This document shows, piece by piece, positions 1-8,820 of a stretch of DNA of 64,000 nt (its first letter is position 1; each line of letters begins with the position of its first letter). Source of the stretch: Novosphingobium sp. SG751A (lineage in GTDB: Bacteria; Pseudomonadota; Alphaproteobacteria; Sphingomonadales; Sphingomonadaceae); the NCBI RefSeq assembly GCF_013149295.1, contig NZ_JABGCB010000006.1, forward strand, positions 62,001-126,000. The letters are read 5' to 3'. The notes under the pieces were generated by a model, which ran no database searches, was not told where the DNA came from, and was given only the letters and a program-made list of their open reading frames with translations. The position numbers and the translations under genes were made by a program.

Positions 1-2
1 AT

Positions 3-269
3 TACACCGACTCGAACTATGACAGCGTGAACCGCTCGGTCCGCTTTGCTCAGCCCAAGGGCGACGCCGGACTGGTGTTCAACGGCCGCATTGCTCTGGC
101 CGACATTGAGGCTGCCAATACCGGCGCCAAGGTGACCATCGCCATCTGGGCGCGCAACCTGTTTAACGAAGAACACATGTTCTACAAATCGGGCAGTGCG
201 CAGGCAGGCGTGAGCGGTTTCTTTAACGACCCGCGCACCTTTGGCGGCGAAATCAACGTCAAGTTCTGA
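3..269 (+). CDS. TonB-dependent receptor, C-terminal fragment (5' end outside window)
   Basis: The frame is open from the first bases of the window and ends in TGA at 267-269. The last strands resemble a TBDR beta-barrel end: an amphipathic stretch with WARNLFNEEH, the usual penultimate-strand signature, then FFNDPRTFGGEINVKF ending in an aromatic residue, as outer-membrane proteins do for BAM recognition. The plug domain and most of the barrel lie outside the window, so the substrate cannot be assigned. The stop codon overlaps a possible ATG of the next gene (TGATG), so it probably forms an operon with the downstream phosphatase. Confidence 0.85.
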   Translation, partial: YTDSNYDSVNRSVRFAQPKGDAGLVFNGRIALADIEAANTGAKVTIAIWARNLFNEEHMFYKSGSAQAGVSGFFNDPRTFGGEINVKF

Positions 270-289
270 TGAAAACGGAGGGAATGGCC

Positions 290-1174
290 ATGCGTCAACG
301 CGCTTCTTTCGCTTTGCTGGGCGCTTTGGCGCTGGCTTTTTCCTCCAATCCTGCGTTGCAGGCGCGGCCCGTTGCGGCCGCGTCTGTTGCTGCGCCTGCG
401 GGCATCGCGCCCTCGCGCGTGGTGCCTTTGCAAGGCGGGCGCAATTTCCGCGATCTCGGCGGCTATCGCACGAGCGATGGGCGGATGGTCAAATGGGGCC
501 TGCTCTATCGTTCGGGTTCGATGACCGGGCTGACCGCCGATGATTACGCGGCGCTGGAAAAGCGCGGCATTCGCGTGGTCTGCGATCTGCGTTCCACCGC
601 CGAACGGCAGGCCGAGCCGGTGAACTGGCCCCACGCGCTGCCCCGCGTGCTGGCCGATGATTATGTGATGGATAATGGGCAATTCCTGCCCAAGGGCGAT
701 CCGCGCCAGTTTACCGCCGATCAGGTGCGCGGCGCGATGGCGTCTTCCTATCCGCGCCTGCTCACGCAATTCAACAGCCAGTATCGCCGCATGTTTGGCG
801 AGCTGCTGGCGGGTCATGCGCCGCTGGCCTTCAACTGCTCGGCGGGCAAGGATCGCACCGGCATTGGCGCGGCGCTGATCCTGACCGCGCTGGGCGTGCC
901 GCGTGAAACGGTGATTTCCGATTATATGCTGTCGAACCAGACGCTTGACCCGGCCAAGCTGATGGGCGGCAAGGCTATGGCGAACAGTCCTTTTGCCGCG
1001 CTCCCGCCTGAGGCGCTCAAGCTGCTGGTGGGCGTTGACCGCTCCTATATCGAGGCCGCCTTTACCGTGATCGATGCGCATCAGGGCGGTGCGATGGGCT
1101 ATCTGCGCGACGAACTGCGCCTTGGCGTCGGAGAAATCCAGCGCCTGCGCGGGTTTTATCTGACTCGTCGGTAA
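290..1174 (+). CDS. Secreted tyrosine-type protein phosphatase (Y_phosphatase3 family)
   Basis: The protein has 294 residues from the preferred ATG at 290. GGAGGG at 277-282 sits 7 bases before this ATG; the in-frame ATGs at 269 and 284 are worse placed. A signal peptide of about 25 residues ends near NPALQA. The family signature RNFRDLGGYRT follows. The catalytic P-loop is CSAGKDRTG, with nucleophile Cys about residue 183 and the CX5R arrangement of cysteine phosphatases. The family includes tyrosine and phosphoinositide phosphatases, so the substrate may be a phosphoprotein or a small phosphoester. It follows a TBDR and converges, 3 bases apart, on a PhoD phosphatase, which suggests phosphoester scavenging in the periplasm. 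The substrate is inference. Confidence 0.85.
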   Translation: MRQRASFALLGALALAFSSNPALQARPVAAASVAAPAGIAPSRVVPLQGGRNFRDLGGYRTSDGRMVKWGLLYRSGSMTGLTADDYAALEKRGIRVVCDLRSTAERQAEPVNWPHALPRVLADDYVMDNGQFLPKGDPRQFTADQVRGAMASSYPRLLTQFNSQYRRMFGELLAGHAPLAFNCSAGKDRTGIGAALILTALGVPRETVISDYMLSNQTLDPAKLMGGKAMANSPFAALPPEALKLLVGVDRSYIEAAFTVIDAHQGGAMGYLRDELRLGVGEIQRLRGFYLTRR

Positions 1175-1177
1175 AAC

Positions 1178-2791
1178 CTAGGCGGGCACCACGCCGGGAT
1201 GGCCGCGTTCGACGGCCAGCCGGCGCCAGGTGGACAGTGCGCCGTCAGGGCGGGTCACGCGGTCGATCACTTTGAGATCGGCATGCCAAACTTCGCGGCC
1301 CACATCACACAGAACATAGCCGCGCCGGTCGCATACGGCCTTAAGCGCTTGATTATGCGCCAGCGCGTGGCGGCTGTGCATCGTATCGTCGCCCTGACCA
1401 TCGGCGCCCGATGAAATCGAGGTGGCGAGAAATTCGCTGGCGATGATTTTGCCCGAACCCTGATCCTGCACCAGATCGCCCGCGTAATGCAGATGCGCGT
1501 CCCCGCTGACCGTCACGACATTGCCGGGGCAGGCGCGATCAATATGATCCAGCAGACGGCGGCGGCTGTGCAGATAGCCCGACCAGCGGTCGAGATTATA
1601 GCCTTGCGTCCCCGTAGCCTTATCCGCCAGCGACAGATGCATCAGCATCACCTGCTGCGCGATCAGGTTCCAGCGTGTGTCGGAACGGTTCAAGGCATTG
1701 AAAAGCCAGGCCTCCTGCTCCGCGCCCAGCATGGTGCGGCGTGGATCGGCCACCTCCGGCGTAATCGGCGCATAATAGGGGCCGGGGATTTGATCCGAGC
1801 GATGCTGGCGCGTGTCCAGCACAAAGCCATTGAGCAGATCGCCGTAACGCGCCGCCCGGTGCATCGCCATGCGCGGCCCGTCGGGCATGGACTGGCGGCG
1901 CAGCGGCATATGTTCATAATAGGCCTGAAATGCGGCGGCGCGGCGATAGAGGAAGACTTCGGGCGGGGTGCCGTCCTGATCCACCGCATCGGCCCAGTCA
2001 TTATCGACCTCGTGATCGTCGAAACTGACCCAGAAGGGCGCGGCGGCATGGGCGGCCTGCAAATCGGCGTCCTGTTTGCCCAGCGCATAGCGGCGGCGGT
2101 AATCGTCGAGCGAGATTGGTTCGGGCGCATTATGCCGCCGCGCGCGGGGATAGGAATTGCCCTGAAGGGTGATCGTATCATCGCCCTTCTCATTGGTTTC
2201 ATAGATGTAATCGCCATAGTGGAAGATGAAATCCACCGGTTCCGCGGCGATATGGCGCCATGCGGTGTAAAACCCATGCTCGTAATGCTGACACCCGGCC
2301 ACGGCAAAGCGCAGGCGATCGAGCCGCGCATGGGGCAGGGGCAGGCTGCGGCTGCGGCCGGTGGCGCTGACATGGCCCGCGATGCGAAAGCGGTAGAAAT
2401 AGGGTCGGTCCGGGCGCAGGCCGCCCACCTCGACATGGACGCTATGGGCCAGTTCGGGGCTGGCCAGAGCCGTGCCTTGAGCCGCCAGAACCGCGAAATT
2501 CTCCGCCTCGCTGACCTCCCATTGCACCAGCACCGGGGCAGGGGCCATGCCGCCATGGGGCTCGTTCGGGCGCGGGGCGATGCGGGTCCAGATGACAAAG
2601 CCATCCACCGCCGGATCGCCCGAGGCCACGCCCAGCGTAAAGGGATAATCGGCCAATTTCGGATTGGGATCGACATTGCGCGGCCATGCGCCCGCGATGC
2701 CTGCCAGAGGCAGACCCCCCGCCGCCAATCCCGCCCGCGCCATCCATGCCATCAGGCGGCGGCGGTCAAACTCGCGGGGGGGTCTGCTCAT
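1178..2791 (-). CDS. PhoD-type alkaline phosphatase D family protein, Tat signal
   Basis: The protein has 537 residues. The longer frame upstream (to 3007) overlaps the receptor gene. I chose the ATG at 2791 because AAGGG lies 9 bases before it and the N-terminus DRRRLMAWMARAGLAAGG resembles a Tat signal. An N-terminal PhoD domain (GVASGDP near residues 53-59, WTR) precedes the metallophosphatase core: AGCQHYEHG (about 165-173), HYGDYIYE (191-198), DDHEVDND (257-264) and GDAHLHYAG (429-437). These match the metal-binding motifs of PhoD, a Ca/Fe-dependent periplasmic phosphodiesterase/phosphomonoesterase. It starts 11 bases after the TBDR at 2803-5205, so the two are probably one operon: receptor for a phosphorylated compound, then phosphatase. 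The exact substrate is unknown. Confidence 0.9.
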   Translation of the reverse strand: MSRPPREFDRRRLMAWMARAGLAAGGLPLAGIAGAWPRNVDPNPKLADYPFTLGVASGDPAVDGFVIWTRIAPRPNEPHGGMAPAPVLVQWEVSEAENFAVLAAQGTALASPELAHSVHVEVGGLRPDRPYFYRFRIAGHVSATGRSRSLPLPHARLDRLRFAVAGCQHYEHGFYTAWRHIAAEPVDFIFHYGDYIYETNEKGDDTITLQGNSYPRARRHNAPEPISLDDYRRRYALGKQDADLQAAHAAAPFWVSFDDHEVDNDWADAVDQDGTPPEVFLYRRAAAFQAYYEHMPLRRQSMPDGPRMAMHRAARYGDLLNGFVLDTRQHRSDQIPGPYYAPITPEVADPRRTMLGAEQEAWLFNALNRSDTRWNLIAQQVMLMHLSLADKATGTQGYNLDRWSGYLHSRRRLLDHIDRACPGNVVTVSGDAHLHYAGDLVQDQGSGKIIASEFLATSISSGADGQGDDTMHSRHALAHNQALKAVCDRRGYVLCDVGREVWHADLKVIDRVTRPDGALSTWRRLAVERGHPGVVPA

Positions 2792-2802
2792 AGCTTGCGC
2801 CC

Positions 2803-5205
2803 TTAGAACGAGGTGCGGATCCGCAGGCCAAAGCTGCGCGGATTGCCGGGATAGCCCTGAACCAGACCAGTCGATTTGGTCAGGCCCAGCATATTGATAT
2901 AATAGGTTTTGTTCAAAAGATTGTCGGCCCAGAGCTGAACGTCGATCTTGCCGCCATTCATCCGCACCCCGGCCCGCGCATTGACCAGCGCATAGGGGGC
3001 GATCCATGCCGAAGGGTCAAGTGTGATCGTGGTGTTCTGGGCCGAGCGCCAGTTGACATCAACCAGCCCATAGACCTCGCGATCACCCCCGATGCGATGC
3101 GTGGCATCCACCGAGACATCGCCCGTCCATTTCGGCGCCCAAGCCACCTGCCGCCCGGTCAGATCGCACGAGGTCGCCGTGCTTTGGGCCGGGCAGACCG
3201 AGTTGGTGAAGCTGGAATAATAGGCATGATTATAGGCGATAAAGCCCTTGGCATGCAGGCCCAGCGGCAACCACGCCTCGCTTTCCAGTTCCACGCCGTT
3301 CGAGGTGAGCGAGCCGACATTCGAGAGGAATTTGATCGCGGTATTGCCCACGCCCACGGCCTGATTGGCCTGATAATTGCGGACAATCGTGTGATAGGCG
3401 GTCAGGTTGATCGTCAGATGGCGCTCGAACCATTCGCTTTTGATGCCGCCTTCAAAGGAATCGGCGGTTTCGCCCTTCACCGTCTGTCCGCCGCCCAGCG
3501 CGATCACCTGCGCGATGCTGCTGTCGGGGTTGGTGCTGTTGACGGGCAGGAGGTTGAAACCCTTGGACTTATAGCCGCGCGCATATTTGGCATAAAGCAT
3601 CAGTGCCGGGGTTACGCGGTAATTGATCCCGGCCTCGCCCGAGAGCGAGGAGTCGGACAGGCGTTGATCGACGCTGCCCAATTGCGCATTGGCGCCGCTG
3701 GAGGACAGCGCGTTGATCTGGGTCTGCGAGAGATTGCCCGCATTCGACGCGACCCAACCGGCGTAAAATTCCGAGCGCTGTTCCCACGTCTGGCGCAGGC
3801 CGAGGTCAATCGACAATTTGCGCGCGGCATCGGGGTGGATGGTCGCATTGGCAAACAGCGCCTGCGTTCCGGTATGGAACACCGCATGGCTGGCAAAGCC
3901 AAGCCCCGCCACCGCATTGGCATAGGCGCCCTGCGCCCAGGTCTTGCCGCCCGTGGTGGGGAAGGCCGTGGCCGAAGGATTGGCGGCCCAGATGTAATAT
4001 TGATCGCCAAAGCGGATGCGCGAATCCACCGCCAGTTGCTGGGCTGAGAAGAAGCCGCCGACCGTGGCTTCAACCAGGCCGCCCTTGGGCGTGGCCCAGC
4101 GCAATTCGCCGCTTTCCTGCTGAACATTGTTGCACGAGCCATAGTCCTGAATGGCGTTCAACTGGGTGTAGTCATTGTCATTGTTGGTCCAGCATTTCCA
4201 ATGCTCCCACGCGGCAATCGCGGTGATCGTGCCCGCCTTGCCCAGATTGTAATCCACCGTGGTGTTGGCGCTGTAGAAATCAGTGCGGGCGTTCAGAGGC
4301 GAATCGATATTGACCGCGCGGGCCGAAGCATCGCTGGTATTGAGAGTATAGCCCGCCGCCGTCATGCGCGCCTGAAGCGCGGCCGGGTTGTAGATCGACA
4401 CGGCAATCGGCGACATCGTGTTGAAACCCTGATGGTTCCATGTGCCGATCACCCGGATCGAGAGCTTGTCATTGGGCGTGGCCAGAATTTGCAGGCGCAG
4501 GCCTTCGCCTTGCCGGGCATTCTGATAGGCCCCGTTATAGAGGTTTTTGTAATTGCCGTCGGTCTGGCTGTAATAGCCCGACAGGCGCATGGCGATCTTG
4601 TCGGCCACGATCGGGCCGGAAATGCTGCCCTTGATTTCGCGCAGGCCCTGATTGCCCACCGCGCCTTCAAAGGCGGCTTCGGGTTTGAAGCTGGGCGCCT
4701 TGGTGTTGATGATGACCGCGCCCGCTGTGGTGTTCTTGCCGAACAGTGTACCCTGCGGGCCGCGCAGCAATTCGACATCAGCTATGTCGTTAAAATCCGC
4801 GCTGACCATGCCTTGACGCGCGGTATAGACGCCATCGACAAAGATGCCGACCGAGCCGTCGATGCCGTCGGTGTTGAAACCATTGTTGCCAATGCCGCGG
4901 ATGCCCAGATTGAGTTGCTTCGGGTTGGTCAGATAGACCGAGAAGGCGGGGAATTTGGCCTGAAAATTGGTGAAATTGGCCATGTTCTGATTGGACAATT
5001 CGGCCCCCGACAGGGCGGTGATGGCAATCGGCACAGTCTGGGCGCTTTCGGCCCGCTTGCGCGCCACCACGATGACATCGCCGCCGGGGCCGGCATCGGC
5101 TTCGGCAGTATTGCCCTCTGCGGCCCATGCGGGCGTGGAAAGCGCGAGCAGGGAGGCGGAGGCAAGCACGAGGCGGACAGACGCGCGGCGGCGAAGATGA
5201 AGCAT
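2803..5205 (-). CDS. TonB-dependent receptor paired with PhoD phosphatase
   Basis: The protein has 800 residues. A signal peptide (to about residue 28, TPAWAAE) is followed by the plug: GGDVIVVARKRAESAQTVPIAITALSG, a QNM..FTNFQAKFPAFSV segment and VELLRGPQGTLFGKNTTAGAVII, the classic TBDR plug box. A 22-strand barrel is expected from there, with the C-terminal SFGLRIRTSF ending in Phe. This plug type (VPIAITALSG) is typical of sphingomonad receptors for plant-derived or xenobiotic compounds rather than siderophores. The gene directly precedes the PhoD phosphatase on the same strand, so a phosphorylated nutrient is a reasonable ligand guess. No TonB-box sequence was identified with certainty. 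Confidence 0.92.
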   Translation of the reverse strand: MLHLRRRASVRLVLASASLLALSTPAWAAEGNTAEADAGPGGDVIVVARKRAESAQTVPIAITALSGAELSNQNMANFTNFQAKFPAFSVYLTNPKQLNLGIRGIGNNGFNTDGIDGSVGIFVDGVYTARQGMVSADFNDIADVELLRGPQGTLFGKNTTAGAVIINTKAPSFKPEAAFEGAVGNQGLREIKGSISGPIVADKIAMRLSGYYSQTDGNYKNLYNGAYQNARQGEGLRLQILATPNDKLSIRVIGTWNHQGFNTMSPIAVSIYNPAALQARMTAAGYTLNTSDASARAVNIDSPLNARTDFYSANTTVDYNLGKAGTITAIAAWEHWKCWTNNDNDYTQLNAIQDYGSCNNVQQESGELRWATPKGGLVEATVGGFFSAQQLAVDSRIRFGDQYYIWAANPSATAFPTTGGKTWAQGAYANAVAGLGFASHAVFHTGTQALFANATIHPDAARKLSIDLGLRQTWEQRSEFYAGWVASNAGNLSQTQINALSSSGANAQLGSVDQRLSDSSLSGEAGINYRVTPALMLYAKYARGYKSKGFNLLPVNSTNPDSSIAQVIALGGGQTVKGETADSFEGGIKSEWFERHLTINLTAYHTIVRNYQANQAVGVGNTAIKFLSNVGSLTSNGVELESEAWLPLGLHAKGFIAYNHAYYSSFTNSVCPAQSTATSCDLTGRQVAWAPKWTGDVSVDATHRIGGDREVYGLVDVNWRSAQNTTITLDPSAWIAPYALVNARAGVRMNGGKIDVQLWADNLLNKTYYINMLGLTKSTGLVQGYPGNPRSFGLRIRTSF

Positions 5206-5315
5206 GACGACCCTTTCAACGCCGATGCCTCATGACGGATGCGATTGCGAGGCATTGGCAGCAGGGGGCGAATGACTTGGATCTATTGTGGTTTTATGAC
5301 AGCCCCGCCGTGATT

Positions 5316-6539
5316 TTACCGTGCCTTGCGGCTGATCCTGCCACTGCGCTTTTTCATCCATATGACAATGCCGGTGATGCACAGCATCGTCACCATCGCC
5401 CCGATCATGCTGACCGCGATGCGCCATGCCGTGCCGCCGACATGGGCGGTGTGCAGCGCCTCGACCCATGTGGTGAAGGTGTTGGCGCCATGCCGCCCGG
5501 TGGGAATGCGCGTGGCGCGCAAGGCCCCGCTGTCGCCGTCAAAGCCGACGAAGCTGCCCCCGCCATGGTGCGAAATATCCGCGTCCGAGGTGAAGCCATA
5601 GATATAGGCGCCGGTGGCCGGGATATACCAGAGATAGCGCTCGCCATCGCTGCGCAGGGCCAGATGGAAGCGCGCGGCCTCGGCGCGGGCCAGCGCCTCG
5701 CCGCGCGATAGTGCGTCGTCAAAAGACAGGCGCGGCCTCCAGCGCGGCGCGGGCAGCAGGGCCGATTGATAGACCGCCCCATCATCCACCCCGCCCAGCG
5801 CCTGCATCACCGGGCCATAGACCTGCGGCAGGTTGAACGAGACGCTGGACACCGCAAAGACCAGCAGCAAGGGCCAGATCCACAGGCCCCCCGCGCGGTG
5901 GAGGTCAAAGTTCAGCTTATAGCTTGAGGCCCCCCAGCGGACCGCCCATGCCGGCGCCCAGCGGGAAAACCAGCCTTGCCGCGCGGGCGCCTTGGTCACC
6001 ACGGGCAGCGTGAGATAGAAGCCGACAAAGCAATCCAGCACCCAGACCAGCGCCGCCAGCCCAAAGGCCAGCAGGCCCCATTGCCCCAGCGCCAGACTGT
6101 AATGCAGGCGATAGGTAAAGGGCATCAGGTTCTTGATCCCTTGCGTGATATTGCCCCATTGGCGGCGGCCCAGTTCCGCGCCCGTATAGGGATCGACGAA
6201 AAGGTCATCCCACGCGGGCGCATCGGCGCGAGGCAGGCCGGTTTTGGCATCGGGCCATGTCAGATATAGGCGCAGCGAATGGCCTTCCTCAACCGCCATA
6301 GGCACATAATCGATCCGCGCGCCCGGATAGCGCGCCAGCACGCGCCGCCGCAATTCCAGCGTGGAGAGCGGCGCTGTGCCGGGCGAGGGCGGGGCGGCCA
6401 GTTGCAGATCGGGCGCTGCGGCAACTTCCAATTCGTCGATCCATGACAGGAAGATGCCGGTAAACCCCGCCACAGCCAGAAACAGCGCCAGCGTCAGCCC
6501 CGCCCAGCGATGCGCCACCACCCAGAATTGCCGCCCCAT
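5316..6539 (-). CDS. PepSY-associated membrane protein (siderophore-iron reductase type)
   Basis: The protein has 407 residues. It begins with GRQFWVVAHRWAGLTLALFLAVAGFTGIFLSWID, the first of about four transmembrane segments and the hallmark of PepSY_TM proteins, with His in the W-V-x-x-H-R-W-x-G motif. A PepSY-like periplasmic domain, further transmembrane segments around residues 135-170 and 210-240, and a last helix near 375-395 follow. The family includes FsrB/PiuB-type inner-membrane reductases that release iron from imported siderophores. The gene starts 3 bases after the siderophore receptor stop, so the two are translated as a unit under the Fur-like box at 8713. Reductase activity is inferred from family and context. 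Confidence 0.85.
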   Translation of the reverse strand: MGRQFWVVAHRWAGLTLALFLAVAGFTGIFLSWIDELEVAAAPDLQLAAPPSPGTAPLSTLELRRRVLARYPGARIDYVPMAVEEGHSLRLYLTWPDAKTGLPRADAPAWDDLFVDPYTGAELGRRQWGNITQGIKNLMPFTYRLHYSLALGQWGLLAFGLAALVWVLDCFVGFYLTLPVVTKAPARQGWFSRWAPAWAVRWGASSYKLNFDLHRAGGLWIWPLLLVFAVSSVSFNLPQVYGPVMQALGGVDDGAVYQSALLPAPRWRPRLSFDDALSRGEALARAEAARFHLALRSDGERYLWYIPATGAYIYGFTSDADISHHGGGSFVGFDGDSGALRATRIPTGRHGANTFTTWVEALHTAHVGGTAWRIAVSMIGAMVTMLCITGIVIWMKKRSGRISRKAR

Positions 6540-6542
6540 GGC

Positions 6543-8675
6543 TTAGAACGCCACCGTTACCGTGCCCGACACGCTGCGCGGGGCGGCGTAAAAGCCCTGA
6601 CCCCATTTCAGGCTGCCCAGATAATGCACATTGCCCACATTGCGCAGGTTGAGGCTGGCGCGGACATGGGGCGCGACCTGCGCGCCGGCCATCAGATCGA
6701 GCACGGCATAGGATTTCTGGGTAATGACGACAGGATCGCTGACGAGGCCATAGGCCACGACCGCGCTGTCGGTGGTGCGGATGTCATTTTGCCAGCGCAA
6801 TTGGCCGCCGAATTTCAGATCGTGAAAGGCCGGGATCGTGTATGTGCTGGCCATCTTGAACGATTTGGTGGGCAGGAAGGTGCGCGTGGGGGCGCCGGTC
6901 TGGTCATGGACTTCCAGGCCCGTGTAGCCGCCGCTGATCGACCATTGCGGGGTGATCATGCCGGTCACTTCCAGTTCGAACCCGCGCGAGGTCGTGTCCA
7001 CGCCCCGGTAATAGGTGGTGCCTACCCGGCCCGCATCGCCCACGCCAAACACGCCCGCGGCCTCGGCCAATCCGGTCTGGCGCGCGCGGAAAATCGCGGC
7101 GCTGGCGAACAGGCGCTTGTCGAACCATTCGGTCTTGATGCCGCCTTCAATGCTGGTGCCCTTGGCAGGGTTCAGGCGGACATTGTTGACGGTCACTTCC
7201 TTTTGCGGGTTATAGATGTCTGTATAGCTGGCATAGAAAGAGATGTTTCCGGTCGCATCGAACACAAGGCCCGCATAGGGGCTGAGCGCGGAATTGCGGC
7301 GGGTCTGGTCGACATCATAGGAGGTGCCCGACGAGCGCAGCCAGATCGCGCTGGCCCCGAACACGCCCTTCAGCCGGTCGGTGAAATTGGCATGGAGCGC
7401 GCCATAGACGCGGGTCAGCGTGTCGCGGCTGTCCTCGGACAGGACCTGCGCGGCATAGCCGCCTTCGGCAGGATAGACGCCGTTGACCGCCCAGTCCGTG
7501 ACCGAGGCATAGGCCGGATAGGAGAGCGTCGATTGCGAATATTCGCGGCCATGCATCGTGGCATGCGACACGCCCAGCGAAATCTGATGCTCGCGGCCAA
7601 AGAGTTTGACCGGGCCCGATGCCTGACCGTCGAACAGGTTCTGGTCATAGGGCGAATTATAGATCCCCGGCCATGCCCCATTGCCAAGGCCCGTGGCGGC
7701 ATCGGCATAGCCATAGCCGTAGAGCAGCTTGGCGTCCGAATCCCGGTGATTATAGGTATAGCGCCCGCGCGCCTGCCAGCCATTGTGCCCCTTCCATTCG
7801 AGTTCGGCAAAGGCGGTCTGGTCGGTGATGTTCCAATAGGTCCATGGTGCCGAAGTGCTGGCCGAGACGGGATAGGATACCCGCGTGCCATTGGTATAGA
7901 GCAGCGGCAGCGAGCCCCACAGGACGCCGCGCGCATTGTTTTCCTGACGCGTATAGCCGGTGTTGAGGGTCAGTTCGGGCGTGAAATCATAGGAGAGCAG
8001 CGCGCCGTAAACATTGCGGTTAACATGGTTGTAGCGCAGATAGGAATCGCGCTGGTCATGGGCATAGATCAGGCGGACAGCCAGCTTGCCGTCCTTGGTC
8101 AGCGCGCCCGAAACATCGCCGTCGACGCGCCACTGGTTCCAGCTTCCGCCTTGCGCATTGGCTTTGACGTGGAAGTCTTTGGTCGGGCGCTTGCGGACAT
8201 AGTTGATCGTGGCCGACGGATTGCCGATGCCGGTCATCAGCGCGTTGGCGCCGCGAATGGCCTCGACCCGTTCGTAGAGGATGGTGTCGATGTCGCCATA
8301 GGAAATGCCCCAGCGCAGCGGCAGGCCGATGCCGTCGATCTGGAAATTGGTCACGTCAAACCCGCGCGAAGTATATTCGGTGCGGTCGGTTTCGACGCGC
8401 TCGACATTGATGCCGACCGCCTGGGCCAACAGGTCGTTGACATTGGTGAGGGCGAAATCCTCGATCCGCTGGCGGTCGATCACGGTGATGGATTGCGGCG
8501 TTTCGCGCAGGGTCAGGGAAAGGCCGGTGGCCGAGGGGGTTTCGCGCTGGGCGCTGCCGGTGACGATGATCGAGTTGGCATCCTCGGCATTGTCCGCCGC
8601 GTTTTCTGCGGCAAGGGCAGGGGAGGCGAGCGCGCAAAGGGCAGCGGTGGACAGCAGGGCGAGACGCAGGGACAT
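6543..8675 (-). CDS. TonB-dependent siderophore receptor
   Basis: The protein has 710 residues with a signal peptide ending near ASPALAAE. The plug contains TPQSITVIDRQRIEDF and a NVNDLLAQAVGINVERVETDRTE region followed by SRGFDVTNFQIDGIGLP, the pattern of the TonB-siderophore receptor family (FhuA/FpvA/FoxA type), then VEAIRGANALMTGIGNPSATINYVRKRP. The barrel ends in VSGTVTVAF with a terminal Phe. It heads a two-gene operon with the PepSY reductase. The siderophore is not determinable from sequence; ferrichrome- or coprogen-like hydroxamates are common for this type. Confidence 0.93.
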   Translation of the reverse strand: MSLRLALLSTAALCALASPALAAENAADNAEDANSIIVTGSAQRETPSATGLSLTLRETPQSITVIDRQRIEDFALTNVNDLLAQAVGINVERVETDRTEYTSRGFDVTNFQIDGIGLPLRWGISYGDIDTILYERVEAIRGANALMTGIGNPSATINYVRKRPTKDFHVKANAQGGSWNQWRVDGDVSGALTKDGKLAVRLIYAHDQRDSYLRYNHVNRNVYGALLSYDFTPELTLNTGYTRQENNARGVLWGSLPLLYTNGTRVSYPVSASTSAPWTYWNITDQTAFAELEWKGHNGWQARGRYTYNHRDSDAKLLYGYGYADAATGLGNGAWPGIYNSPYDQNLFDGQASGPVKLFGREHQISLGVSHATMHGREYSQSTLSYPAYASVTDWAVNGVYPAEGGYAAQVLSEDSRDTLTRVYGALHANFTDRLKGVFGASAIWLRSSGTSYDVDQTRRNSALSPYAGLVFDATGNISFYASYTDIYNPQKEVTVNNVRLNPAKGTSIEGGIKTEWFDKRLFASAAIFRARQTGLAEAAGVFGVGDAGRVGTTYYRGVDTTSRGFELEVTGMITPQWSISGGYTGLEVHDQTGAPTRTFLPTKSFKMASTYTIPAFHDLKFGGQLRWQNDIRTTDSAVVAYGLVSDPVVITQKSYAVLDLMAGAQVAPHVRASLNLRNVGNVHYLGSLKWGQGFYAAPRSVSGTVTVAF

Positions 8676-8712
8676 GGCAACCTTTCGGGGAGACTATCTG
8701 TTGCCGAGACTC

Positions 8713-8736
8713 GCTATTGCAACTCACTCTCAATTT
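8713..8736 (-). promoter_or_regulatory. Fur-like box upstream of siderophore receptor
   Basis: The 19-bp core ATTGCAACTCACTCTCAAT (8716-8734) has outer arms ATTG/CAAT and resembles Fur boxes before bacterial siderophore receptors. It lies 38 bases upstream of the receptor start codon, where repressor binding would block transcription. The dyad is imperfect in the centre. Assignment to Fur (rather than RirA or Irr) is inference. Confidence 0.5.
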
Positions 8737-8820
8737 CAAGATTAATTATGCGGGCGCAGAAAGGCCTCGCCCAAGATCAGGACGCTATCGAAATCATTGG
8801 GAAATTATGGATGCCTCCGT

